Source: CBFGRU01 sp965651255
Lineage (GTDB): Bacteria; Planctomycetota; Phycisphaerae; Phycisphaerales; SM1A02
Direction: 5' to 3'
Length of the DNA stretch: 20,687 bases
Assembly (NCBI GenBank): GCA_965651255.1
Contig: CBFGRU010000025.1
Location: 1 to 20,687, forward strand
A program made the position numbers and the translations under genes. Positions 1-8,450 of the stretch are shown piece after piece (positions within the stretch are counted from its first letter, which is position 1; each line of letters starts with the position of its first letter). The notes beneath the pieces were generated by a model. The model ran no database searches, had not been told where the DNA came from, and worked only from the letters and a program-made list of their open reading frames with translations.

Positions 1-1
1 C

Positions 2-829
2 GGTCCCTGGCCGAAACTGACTGCCGCCGATCAACGTGGCGCGCTGGCCAACGTACGGCAGGCCAGTGAGAAAATCGCGCGCGAGGCAGAGTTGAATCTC
101 AAGCCCATCGAGACCGCGCGACTTCTCATCTACCACGAGATCGACGCCAAGACCGCCACTGACTGGTCGGTGCGCATGGAGCAACTGCTCACGACGTTCT
201 GCACCACATTCAATCTTGCGGCTGACCACAATCCGTTCTGGGGCAAAGCGGTGGTCTTCATCTTCGCCGATCACGATCAGTTTCGATTGACGCAGGCCTC
301 ATCACTCAACCAACTCGTACCGCTCAAGACGTTGAGTCTGACCGCATACGACGGCCCGCGCGTGTTCATCAGTCTGGTGAATCAGGCGAATCGATTTGAG
401 TTTGAAGATCGCGTTCGGCAGGAAATCACGCGCGCATTCCTGCATCGCTACCGTGCGCCCAGGAGATTGCCCGCCTGGATGAACGACGGCATGGCGATGT
501 ACATCGGATCGCTGGTGTACGAAGAGTATCGACTGCCCGCTGACCTTCGCGAACAGGGGTTGCGACTGGTGCGAAGCGGTGTCAACGTGCGCGAGTTGCT
601 CGCGAAGAGTTGGGCGGATGCCGATTGGCCGGGGCCGAACAACGAAGGGCACGCCGTCGCGCTTCTGGCAGCGGGGTACTTGCTGGAACATCACCGCCCC
701 GCGGTGTTTGCCTGGATCAACGCGGTCAAGGATGGTCAGCCGTGGAATGAAGCCATGGAAGAACACTTCCGCCTGACCCCCGCGCAGTTCTTTGAACGCA
801 TCACAACCTACTACCGCGTCAACGACTGA
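2..829 (+). CDS. Peptidase-MA-like (DUF1570-like) protein, 5' end cut by window, probably inactive
   Basis: The frame is open from base 2 to the TGA at 827-829, so the start lies left of the window. A TTG at 92 is in frame, but sensible residues continue upstream of it. About 275 residues are visible. The stretch ending LPAWMNDGMAMYIGS resembles gluzincin (peptidase MA/DUF1570-type) proteins, where HExxH is followed by an LPxWxNEG element. Here the zinc motif reads QEITR (419-433), so both zinc-binding histidines are missing, although the glutamate and the following AFLHRYRAPRRLPAW context are kept. From family knowledge I infer a catalytically dead homologue with a binding or structural role. 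The family call is moderate and the exact function unknown. The gene converges on the lolD-like gene, with 55 bases between the stops. Confidence 0.6.
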   Translation, partial: GPWPKLTAADQRGALANVRQASEKIAREAELNLKPIETARLLIYHEIDAKTATDWSVRMEQLLTTFCTTFNLAADHNPFWGKAVVFIFADHDQFRLTQASSLNQLVPLKTLSLTAYDGPRVFISLVNQANRFEFEDRVRQEITRAFLHRYRAPRRLPAWMNDGMAMYIGSLVYEEYRLPADLREQGLRLVRSGVNVRELLAKSWADADWPGPNNEGHAVALLAAGYLLEHHRPAVFAWINAVKDGQPWNEAMEEHFRLTPAQFFERITTYYRVND

Positions 830-884
830 TGCCGATGCAGCATCAAGGTCGGCTGTCACTCGCGGCCGATCGCGCGGAGGGTGG

Positions 885-1652
<768 letters not shown>

Positions 1653-1757
1653 CACCTCAGCCGATGAACGCCGTCGCGAGTCAGGCGTGGGGCGGGTTGG
1701 TTCAGTGGGTGAAGAAATCGAAAAGCATCCTTCGTCGTCTCGGGGTCTCGGTACCGC

Positions 1758-1772
1758 TCATCATCATCATCA
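1758..1772. repeat. (TCA)5 trinucleotide repeat forming five in-frame stop codons
   Basis: Five perfect TCA units on the plus strand read as five consecutive TGA codons on the minus strand, directly after the last glutamate codon of the LolC/E-like permease. The first TGA (1770-1772) is the stop and the other four follow in the same frame. Confidence 0.95.
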
Positions 1773-3656
1773 TTCGTAACGAAGCGCGTGAACAGGGTCG
1801 ATGTCTCCCGCGCGGCTGGCGGGTATGAGCGCACCGATTGCGCTGAAGATGATCGCGCCGACCATGGTGATCAGGGCATTGACGTGATCCACCTCATTCG
1901 GAATCTGCGCAAAGTAATACACGGCGGGGTCCCACACGAGGAACCCGGGATGAATCGTGATCCAGACCGATACGCCGGCCAGCGCGATCGTCAACATCGT
2001 CAATACGACGACCGGCAGAAGCGCCTCGCGGAATGCGCACCAGATCGATCCCAGGAAAAGGGTTCCGGTCAATGTGAAGGTCGCGATGCGCAGCCAGAGT
2101 GGGAATGGTTCGCCGAGTGTCTCGTGGATCGTGTTGATGTTTCGCACGACGAGCCACGCGAGGCCCAGGCCGATGATCGCTCCGACCACGCCCACAAACA
2201 GCCCGTAACGAACGAAGATCCACAGAATGCCGAAGCGCGATGCACCGACGGAACGGAGTATGCCGATGTCGCGTGTCTTCTCATAGACGATCGCCCAGAA
2301 GATGACCAGCACCAGTCCGGCGCAGACGATGTAGACGATGGAAAAGAGGATGCGCATCAGGTCGCGCTCTTTCTCCACCGGGCCGATGAACGCGCGCTGC
2401 CGTTCTTCCCAGGTCTGAACCAGAGCGCCCGCACCGATGCCGGGCAGCGGATCGAACGTGCCTTCCGCAAATAGCTCATCGCGCACCTGGTCGTATGCGG
2501 CCATCACGCGCGCTTTCAACACTTCAGGGGAAATCCCCTCACGCGCTTTGACCAGAATCATCGTCACCCGCGCGGGCACTTCGCCGATGATCCGCGGGTT
2601 TCCGAACTCATCCAGATCGTTCGGATCAACGCGCGGCGCCGCATCCAGGCGCAACATCTCCTGCGCTGATTGCAGCGGAATGAAGACCGATCGTTCATCA
2701 ACCATGAAGACCCCCGACTGGCTTTCGTTCACCACCGGGAAGATTCGGTCCGCCGGGTCAAGGGGCCTGCCTTCAGGGGAAACAGGCAGCACCGACAGCG
2801 TCACGTTCCAGGTCGGCATCCACCACCGACCGATGACCGCATAGCTGCCATCCCGTTGTCGCTGGTTCGCTTCGGAAACATGGATGCCGATCACCGCGCC
2901 GGGTGTGCCGGCCGAATCGTTCAACGCCGATCCGAAGCGGCGCAAGGCAAGACCTTCGCGGAAGATGAGCGAGGCCTCTTCACGATTCGACCGCTGCGAA
3001 TCCACCAGTCGCCGATCGCGGGCGAACAGCTCTCTCTTGAGATCATCATTCAGGAGGTCAAGCAGGCGACGAAGGTTGTCCGTGCCCATCGCACCCAGTC
3101 GGATCCTGCGATCTTCAAAGCTCATTCGGCGATCGGTCAGCAGATCACGATCACCCACCCAGATGATTGCTTCGATCTCGCGCCGCTGCTGAGGGGTGAT
3201 CTGATCGAGAATGAAGGACCAGTGCTGCGCGAGGATCGCGACGAGAAGCGTGGTGGTGTGGGCTTCGGGAACTTCCTTCCACACCAGTGTGTCATCGAAT
3301 CGAGTCACTTCGGCGAAAGATTGTGGCTCGATGCCCCACACTGTTACGACGCGCGTTCCGCCGTAGGGCATCTGAAGCAAGCCATACGCATCGACCGAGG
3401 GACTGGCCGCATCAGCGACATCCAGCGCCTCGAACGCATTGACCAGCCGCTCGTAATGCGGCATACCCGTCACCGGAGCCATCACCACGACATCACCGAT
3501 CAGCGTCTTGCCGGCCGATCGAACCATCTCGACGAAGCCGCTCATGACGCTGACCACGATGATGACCAGCGCAGTGCAGAGCGCGACTGCCGCGACCGCG
3601 ATCAGCGGAATGACGCGGCTGGTCAGGTATCGGTTGGCAAGCAGGGCGTGGTACAT
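1770..3656 (-). CDS. LolC/LolE-like (FtsX-family) ABC transporter permease
   Basis: Inner-membrane permease of 628 residues, partner of the downstream LolD-like ATPase. A first membrane segment (about 14-40) is followed by a very large periplasmic region (about 41-433), then a helix at 435-457 and the cytoplasmic coupling sequence EKTRDIGILRSVGAS (459-473), which is diagnostic for LolC/E and other FtsX-family permeases. Further hydrophobic segments lie at about 478-504, 522-542, 547-567 and 592-613, and the protein ends IPASRAGDIDPVHALRYE, a typical FtsX-family C-terminus. LolC and LolE are nearer 400 residues with four helices, so this protein has a bigger periplasmic domain and two extra hydrophobic segments. 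The ATG at 3654-3656 lacks a clear Shine-Dalgarno. nnrE lies 82 bases upstream on the same strand. The substrate is unknown; lipoprotein transport is the family-based guess. Confidence 0.85.
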   Translation of the reverse strand: MYHALLANRYLTSRVIPLIAVAAVALCTALVIIVVSVMSGFVEMVRSAGKTLIGDVVVMAPVTGMPHYERLVNAFEALDVADAASPSVDAYGLLQMPYGGTRVVTVWGIEPQSFAEVTRFDDTLVWKEVPEAHTTTLLVAILAQHWSFILDQITPQQRREIEAIIWVGDRDLLTDRRMSFEDRRIRLGAMGTDNLRRLLDLLNDDLKRELFARDRRLVDSQRSNREEASLIFREGLALRRFGSALNDSAGTPGAVIGIHVSEANQRQRDGSYAVIGRWWMPTWNVTLSVLPVSPEGRPLDPADRIFPVVNESQSGVFMVDERSVFIPLQSAQEMLRLDAAPRVDPNDLDEFGNPRIIGEVPARVTMILVKAREGISPEVLKARVMAAYDQVRDELFAEGTFDPLPGIGAGALVQTWEERQRAFIGPVEKERDLMRILFSIVYIVCAGLVLVIFWAIVYEKTRDIGILRSVGASRFGILWIFVRYGLFVGVVGAIIGLGLAWLVVRNINTIHETLGEPFPLWLRIATFTLTGTLFLGSIWCAFREALLPVVVLTMLTIALAGVSVWITIHPGFLVWDPAVYYFAQIPNEVDHVNALITMVGAIIFSAIGALIPASRAGDIDPVHALRYE

Positions 3657-3738
3657 CGAGCGTCAATGGTGATGGAGCGCAGGTGATCAGGCATCTCCTG
3701 GATGGGCACAGTGTAGCCGGTTTCTTGTGGTGGCCGGG

Positions 3739-4509
3739 TCAGGCAACGTGTTCGCTGAACTCTTCCAGCAATTCACGCGGCGCGCCGATCGAGGCAATCG
3801 TGATGCGGCCGACCAGCGGAGCGGCTGCATCCTGAAGAAATCCTCTCTTCAAGCCGGCAAAGGTCACCGTCCGCGTGGCAATCACCGCGATACCCATGGC
3901 TTCACCCGTCTCCGCGTTCATTCCCGAAGGCACATCAACCGCCAGCACCGGCGCGCCGGATTCATTGATCCACTTGATATGGCGCCCGGGCTCACCGTCA
4001 ACTGATCGATCCAGCCCGGTACCGAAGATGGCATCAACGATGAGGGCCGGCCTCGGTGATTGACTCAATTCCTCTAACGTGGCGGTCGGGGGGTTCATTC
4101 GCGCGCAGATCGCGGCATTGATGCCCGCATCGCTCTCGGGCGCGGGGTGGTTGATCGGTACGATGATCGGCTGATAGCCCTCGATTGAGAGGTGGCGCGC
4201 GAGTGCGTATCCATCGCCTCCGTTGTTTCCGCTGCCGCAGAACACGAAGATCGGCGGACTCGATGATGGCTCGGGCAGCATGTCGATCGCCACGGCCAGC
4301 AGTCCGCGCGCTGCGTTCTCCATCAACACCAGGCCCGGAATGCCGTAGCGCTCTACGGCGGCCTGATCGACCGCTCGAATCCCCTCCCGCGAGAAGACGT
4401 AACGTGATGGACCTTGCGGCGGACACCAGGGCGGCCACGACCGGGTGAAGTCATCATCACGGTCAGGGTGAGCATGCATTCGTGCATTCATGACTCTGGA
4501 GTCTATCAT
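3739..4509 (-). CDS. nnrE: NAD(P)H-hydrate epimerase (YjeF N-terminal domain)
   Basis: Predicted to interconvert the R and S epimers of hydrated NAD(P)H so that a dehydratase can repair them; cytoplasmic metabolite repair. Diagnostic motifs, numbered from 4509, are GSGNNGGDGY (92-101, nucleotide-binding loop), DAIFGTGL (159-166), VDVPSGM (191-197) and TVTFAGLKRG (214-223). The opening of the fold, SREGIRAVDQAAVERYGIPG, is also typical. The protein stops after the epimerase domain, so the fused NnrD dehydratase found in many bacteria is absent and must be encoded elsewhere. About 37 residues precede the conserved start of the domain. ATGs at 4491 and 4479 are alternative starts and would free a dyad-rich stretch for regulation. 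It is divergent from the glycosyltransferase gene, 46 bases away. Confidence 0.92.
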   Translation of the reverse strand: MIDSRVMNARMHAHPDRDDDFTRSWPPWCPPQGPSRYVFSREGIRAVDQAAVERYGIPGLVLMENAARGLLAVAIDMLPEPSSSPPIFVFCGSGNNGGDGYALARHLSIEGYQPIIVPINHPAPESDAGINAAICARMNPPTATLEELSQSPRPALIVDAIFGTGLDRSVDGEPGRHIKWINESGAPVLAVDVPSGMNAETGEAMGIAVIATRTVTFAGLKRGFLQDAAAPLVGRITIASIGAPRELLEEFSEHVA

Positions 4510-4513
4510 GCAT
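4473..4513. promoter_or_regulatory. Dyad symmetry between nnrE and the glycosyltransferase gene, possible operator
   Basis: CATGCAT occurs at 4473-4479 and again at 4507-4513, flanking the interrupted palindrome GACTC-TG-GAGTC (4492-4503). A wider imperfect pairing joins CATGA (4489-4493) with TCATG (4506-4510). The site lies in a divergent intergenic region if nnrE starts at one of its inner ATGs. Binding by a regulator is only inferred, and short dyads also occur by chance. Confidence 0.25.
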
Positions 4514-4555
4514 CTCTGGCCCGTCGATTGAACCTGGCGTGTTGATGGCGCGCCG

Positions 4556-5803
4556 ATGAGTCATGTGCCGCGTCTGCTTCGCATGGGTGATGTGCTGATT
4601 CATATTCTGCGCGGTGTCATACTCGCGGTGGCTGCGTTCGGCGCGGTGTACTGGTACATGATGGGCTGGCGCGTGCGGCGCGCGATGAGGCGCGAGCCGT
4701 TCGTCCGGGCCGGCCTTGCAACCCCGGAGCCGGCGGGCGGCTGGCCGCGAGTCTCGGTCATCATTCCCGCGCACAATGAGTCGCGGGTGATTGCGATGTG
4801 CGCCCGGCGGTTGCTCGCGCAGCGATACAACAATCTTGAAGTCATCTTCGTTCTCGATCGCTGCACTGATTCGACGCGCGAACTGCTCGAGGCGGTGATT
4901 GCGGACGATGATCGAGTGCGCGTGGTTGAGAATGATGAATGCCCCACGGACTGGGCGGGCAAGTGCTACGCGGCGCACCTCGGCGCACAGGAAGCGACGG
5001 GTGACTACCTGCTCTTCACCGATGCGGATACGGAGTTCGATGCGGACCTGGTGCACGCGGCGGTGGGGCTGGCCATTGCGCGCGAACTGGATCTTCTGAG
5101 TCTGCTCTCGACGTTGACCGATCGACACTGGTTCGAGCGCATCGTTCAACCGGTGGCGGGAACGGTGCTGCTGGCGATGTACCCGATCGACCGGGTGAAT
5201 CGGCATGAAGGGGGACGATCATTTGCCAACGGTCAGTTCCTTCTTTTCCGCAGCGACAGTTACCGCGCGGTGGGCGGACATGCGCGTGTGAAAGATGACC
5301 TGCTCGAAGACATTGCCCTCGCTCGACAGATTCGCCGTGCAAAGAAGCGGCAGGGCATCTTCATGGCCGACGCGATGCTGCGCTGTTCCATGTACGACTC
5401 GTACGAGGCGTTTCTGCGCGGGTGGCGGCGAATCTTCATCGAGGCGTGCAAGCGCAAGCCGAAGCGGCTGCGCAAGGCAGCGGTTCGCCTGTGGATGCTG
5501 GGCCTCGGCGTTCCGGCGGCGCAACTTGCGGCGCTGGTCTGGTCGATTGCAGCGCTCATTGGTGATGGGAATCGGTGGCTCGCCGTGCTGGGACTCTTCA
5601 TCGTGGCGATCGGATGGGTGTTGCAGGCCATCGCAACCCGTCAGACCTACCGCCTGGCCGGCGCGCCATGCTGGGCAGCGTGGCTGCACGCCTACGGCGC
5701 GATCGTTATCGGCTGGACGCTCTGGCAGAGCGCGCGTGACCTGGACCGTCGCACTCCGATCCGCTGGGGCGGTCGCGAATACATCCTCGAACCCGAACAC
5801 TGA
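4556..5803 (+). CDS. Membrane-bound family 2 glycosyltransferase (CrtQ/HpnB-like)
   Basis: A 415-residue GT-A fold glycosyltransferase anchored in the inner membrane, expected to transfer a sugar from a nucleotide-sugar to a lipid or polymer acceptor. A membrane segment lies at about 15-37, then the catalytic domain opens with VSVIIPAHNES (66-76). The DAD metal-binding motif is at 156-158, the acceptor-side NGQFLLFR at 225-232, the LLED base region at 249-252 and GWRR, in the QxxRW position, at 289-292. Three C-terminal hydrophobic segments (about 312-395) follow. The NGQF...GGH...ED pattern recalls carotenoid- and hopanoid-associated transferases such as CrtQ and HpnB, but no carotenoid or hopanoid gene is nearby, so the acceptor is unknown. 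surE follows 21 bases downstream and is probably cotranscribed. Confidence 0.85.
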   Translation: MSHVPRLLRMGDVLIHILRGVILAVAAFGAVYWYMMGWRVRRAMRREPFVRAGLATPEPAGGWPRVSVIIPAHNESRVIAMCARRLLAQRYNNLEVIFVLDRCTDSTRELLEAVIADDDRVRVVENDECPTDWAGKCYAAHLGAQEATGDYLLFTDADTEFDADLVHAAVGLAIARELDLLSLLSTLTDRHWFERIVQPVAGTVLLAMYPIDRVNRHEGGRSFANGQFLLFRSDSYRAVGGHARVKDDLLEDIALARQIRRAKKRQGIFMADAMLRCSMYDSYEAFLRGWRRIFIEACKRKPKRLRKAAVRLWMLGLGVPAAQLAALVWSIAALIGDGNRWLAVLGLFIVAIGWVLQAIATRQTYRLAGAPCWAAWLHAYGAIVIGWTLWQSARDLDRRTPIRWGGREYILEPEH

Positions 5804-5824
5804 CGATGAAGGACTGCCGGCTTC

Positions 5825-6625
5825 ATGCGGATTCTGCTGACCAACGATGACGGCCTGGATGCGCCGGGCATTCTCGCGCTCTTTGATGCACTCCAGGGTC
5901 TGGGTGAGATCGTGCCCATTGCGCCGTTGACGGTGCAGTCGGCGACCAGTCACGGCATCACGTTTCTCGAACCGCTGATGACGAGGGAAATGCTCATCGG
6001 GGAGAGGATGATGGGTCTCGCCGTCGATGGACGACCGGCGGACTGCGTGAAGCTCGCGATCACGACGATCTGGCCGGAGAGATTCGGGCCCGGTTCCACA
6101 CCTGACCTGACGATCAGCGGCATGAACATGGGTGCAAATGTCGGCATCAATGTGCTGTACTCCGGTACGGTGGCAGCCGCGGTGGAGAGCGCGTTTCTGG
6201 GCGTACCCGCCCTTGCGGTCAGTCTGCATCTTGGCGCACGGCAGGCGACCAACTACCGCCGCGCGGGTGAAATCGCCCGGCACACCATTGATGAGGTTCT
6301 CAAGCATCCGCTTGATGAACACGCGGTGATCAACATCAACATTCCGCGCACCGAATCGGCCGATGCGCCGATGCCGCCGCTGAGTGTCTGTGCCATGAAT
6401 CTTGCGCCGGGGACCGACCGGTACGAGCGCCGGGTCAGCCCTTCGGGTGAGGCGTATTACTGGCCGACGGGAACCGGCCTCGATTTCACGCACACCGAGG
6501 CGGAGACGGATGTGGAAGCGCTCTTCGAGCGCATGGTGGCGATTACGCCGCTGCGCTACATTCTGACTGATCATGCGCGAATCGAAGCGTGGCGACAGCG
6601 ACTGAGCACAAATCGCTCGCGGTGA
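5825..6625 (+). CDS. surE: 5'/3'-nucleotidase SurE
   Basis: Metal-dependent phosphatase acting on nucleoside monophosphates (and short polyphosphate in some species), linked to stationary-phase survival; cytoplasmic. The N-terminus MRILLTNDDG supplies the metal-binding Asp8 and Asp9. Ser39 falls in the VQSATSHGIT loop, and Asn101 in SGMNMGANVG completes the metal site. GRPADCVKLAI (69-79) and YSGTVAAAVES (112-122) are family signatures, and a RYERRVSPSGEAYYW segment matches the C-terminal arm region. At 266 residues it is close to the normal length. A GAAGGA sequence lies about 11 bases before the ATG. It follows the glycosyltransferase closely and converges on modC with 22 bases between stops. 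Confidence 0.96.
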   Translation: MRILLTNDDGLDAPGILALFDALQGLGEIVPIAPLTVQSATSHGITFLEPLMTREMLIGERMMGLAVDGRPADCVKLAITTIWPERFGPGSTPDLTISGMNMGANVGINVLYSGTVAAAVESAFLGVPALAVSLHLGARQATNYRRAGEIARHTIDEVLKHPLDEHAVININIPRTESADAPMPPLSVCAMNLAPGTDRYERRVSPSGEAYYWPTGTGLDFTHTEAETDVEALFERMVAITPLRYILTDHARIEAWRQRLSTNRSR

Positions 6626-6628
6626 TCG

Positions 6629-6645
6629 AGCCCGCAGTCCGGGTT
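6629..6645. terminator. Weak hairpin between convergent surE and modC
   Basis: AGCCCG (6629-6634) can pair with CGGGTT (6640-6645), using one G-T pair, around a 5-base loop. It lies between the convergent stops of surE and modC, two bases from the modC stop. No real T-tract follows on either strand, so termination activity is doubtful. Confidence 0.25.
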
Positions 6646-6647
6646 CG

Positions 6648-7733
6648 TTACGAGAGGTAGCGCACCGCGTGACTCTTGATCAATCGCCAGGTGGTTGCAC
6701 CGGGATTCAACTGTAACTCCTGCACGGTCTGCGGGCTGACTTCCGCGATCATCGACGCTCCGCCAGCGAGTTCAACGATGATGTGATCGTTGTAGGCGGT
6801 GAGTTGCGTAATGGTCGCGGGAATCTGGTTGCGGATGGAGATGTTGGAGACCCGCTGCTGGGCGAGTGAGATGTCCGCCGGGCGAATACCGATGCGCACC
6901 TGCGTGCCGATCGGAAGGTCAGGCCGGTGCGGCGCCCGGAGATCGGCAGGATCATCCGCCGGGCCGAGGCGCAGGTTGGTCAGCCCCGCATCAGCATCGT
7001 GACTGGTGACGGTGGCTTCCATCACGTTGGTCAGCCCTCGATCCCGGATGACGCCCAGCGACACCGGGTCATGCCGCAACGTGTGGTAGGAATCATGTCT
7101 GACGATGCGACCGTGCTCCAGGAGCAGCAGGTCGTCGGTGATCTGCAGAATCTCTTCCAGCTCATGGCTGACGTAGAGCATCGGCACACCGACAACCGCC
7201 TGGACTCGCCGCAGCAGTTGAATGATCTGGGCGCGGAGTCGATGATCGACATTGGCGAGCGGTTCATCGAGAAGAAGCAGTCGCGGTTTGGCGAGGAGGG
7301 CGCGCCCGATGGCGACGCGCTGCGCCTCACCGCCGGAAAGGTCGTGCGTCGCGCGATCAAGCAGTGGTGTGAGTTCGAGAACATTCGCAATGCGCTTCAG
7401 ATCATCCTGCGCGACGGAAGATCTGCGTTCGGGATGACCGTACAGCAGATTGGCTCGTACGGAACGATGTGGGAAGAGTCGCGCATCCTGAAACACGAGC
7501 CCGATTCGTCGTCGATGGGCGGGAACGTGCCGGCGTGGTGAATCGCTTGAGAGAACCGTTGATCCGAGGTTCACATGTCCGCGCGTCGGTTTCGTCAGGC
7601 CGGCGATGATGTGCAGAAGTGTCGTCTTTCCCGCGCCGGACGAACCGAACACTCCGGTGATGAGTGTGCGCTGCTCGAACGCGATATCGAGCTTGAAGCC
7701 CGGCCGCTGAAGAATGATGTTGAGCGACAGCAT
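6648..7733 (-). CDS. modC: Molybdate ABC transporter ATP-binding protein ModC
   Basis: ATPase of the ModABC molybdate (or tungstate) importer. In the 361-residue protein Walker A GSSGAGKTT is at 30-38, the Q-loop Gln at 82, LSGGE at 132-136, Walker B LLLLDEP at 152-158 and the switch His at 190. The C-terminal TOBE/Mop domain (about 297-360, beginning RNQIPATITQ and ending WRLIKSHAVRYL) is the oxyanion-sensing region typical of ModC and sets it apart from most other importer ATPases. The frame stays open for 78 more codons upstream, inside modB. The ATG at 7731-7733 is preferred: GGGAGG lies 6 bases before it, it overlaps the modB stop as TGATG, and the protein alignment begins there. Confidence 0.95.
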   Translation of the reverse strand: MLSLNIILQRPGFKLDIAFEQRTLITGVFGSSGAGKTTLLHIIAGLTKPTRGHVNLGSTVLSSDSPRRHVPAHRRRIGLVFQDARLFPHRSVRANLLYGHPERRSSVAQDDLKRIANVLELTPLLDRATHDLSGGEAQRVAIGRALLAKPRLLLLDEPLANVDHRLRAQIIQLLRRVQAVVGVPMLYVSHELEEILQITDDLLLLEHGRIVRHDSYHTLRHDPVSLGVIRDRGLTNVMEATVTSHDADAGLTNLRLGPADDPADLRAPHRPDLPIGTQVRIGIRPADISLAQQRVSNISIRNQIPATITQLTAYNDHIIVELAGGASMIAEVSPQTVQELQLNPGATTWRLIKSHAVRYLS

Positions 7734-8449
7734 CAATCGCCTCCCGCTCCGATTCTCTGGCGGGCACGTCGGGCCAGCGTCTCGGAGACAATGATCGCTC
7801 CCAGCGCCAGAAGAATGGAGATGATCGCGAGTTTCGCGGCCTGCGCTTCGCCGGATGGCGTTTGCAGCTCGTTGAAGAGTGCGAGCGGCAGGGTTCGGGT
7901 GCGCCCCTCGATGGAGCCGACGAACGTGATCGTCGCGCCGAACTCGCCCAGCGCCCGGGCGAAGCACAACACCGCCCCGGAGAGGATGCCCGGGATCGCG
8001 AGCGGCAGGGTGATGGATGTAAAGACGCGCAACGGACTGGCGCCGAGTGTCGCCGCGGCCTGTTCAAACCGGCGGTCGATCAGTTCAATCGAAAGGCGCA
8101 CGCTGCGCACGAGGAGGGGCAGCCCGATGATCGCCGCCGCCAGCGCCGCGCCGAACAGCGTGAAAGCAATCTCGATTCCAAGCCACTCCCGTAACGGCTC
8201 ACCCAGCCATCCACGCCGACCGAACAGCAACAGCAGCACATACCCCACGATCACCGGCGGGAGAATCAGCGGTAGCGAGACGATCGCCTCCAGAACGGAA
8301 TACCCGGGGAACTTGCGCCGCGCGAGCAACCAGCCGATGGCGATACCCGGAACGAGGTTCATCACCGTGCTGACGAACGCAACAATCAGCGACAGCCGAA
8401 CGGCTGACCATGCTTCCGGAGTGAGTTCCCACCACGCATTCACTGGCAA
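7733..8449 (-). CDS. modB: Molybdate ABC transporter permease ModB
   Basis: Inner-membrane channel subunit of the molybdate importer, 238 residues, a normal length for ModB. Hydrophobic segments lie at about 18-43, 52-75, 95-115, 148-170 and 205-225. The coupling (EAA) loop reads EQAAATLGASPLRVF (129-143) and runs on to TLPLAIPGI; the LPLILPPVIVGYVLL segment (59-73) and ALGEFGATITFVGSI (166-180) are characteristic of ModB. The likely start is TTG (8447-8449), with GGGAG a few bases upstream inside the end of modA; a GTG two codons in is the alternative. One base separates it from the modA stop and its own stop overlaps the modC start by one base, so translation is probably coupled across the operon. 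Confidence 0.94.
   Translation of the reverse strand: MPVNAWWELTPEAWSAVRLSLIVAFVSTVMNLVPGIAIGWLLARRKFPGYSVLEAIVSLPLILPPVIVGYVLLLLFGRRGWLGEPLREWLGIEIAFTLFGAALAAAIIGLPLLVRSVRLSIELIDRRFEQAAATLGASPLRVFTSITLPLAIPGILSGAVLCFARALGEFGATITFVGSIEGRTRTLPLALFNELQTPSGEAQAAKLAIISILLALGAIIVSETLARRARQRIGAGGD
7740..7745 (-). promoter_or_regulatory. Ribosome binding site fixing the modC start
   Basis: GGGAGG on the minus strand lies 6 bases before the ATG at 7731-7733, inside the end of modB. It supports a modC start 78 codons inside the longest open frame. Confidence 0.75.
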
Positions 8450-8450
8450 C

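Noticed and set aside
827..845. TGATGC...GCATCA hairpin between the first gene and lolD as a terminator
   Set aside because: Only six pairs, AT-containing, overlapping the stop codon and without a T-tract.
2670..3686. A 338-codon plus-strand open frame opposite the LolC/E-like permease
   Set aside because: Composition (Arg, His, Asp rich) is that of an antisense shadow; the permease on the other strand has clear helices and the FtsX-family coupling sequence.
5219..6574. A 451-codon minus-strand open frame across the glycosyltransferase and surE genes
   Set aside because: Its product is rich in Arg, His and Gln with no recognisable domain, and it is antisense to two genes with clear family motifs. 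It is a by-product of high GC.
7734..7967. N-terminal extension of ModC by 78 codons
   Set aside because: It overlaps modB in another frame, has shadow-like composition, and the ATG at 7733 has an ideal ribosome binding site.
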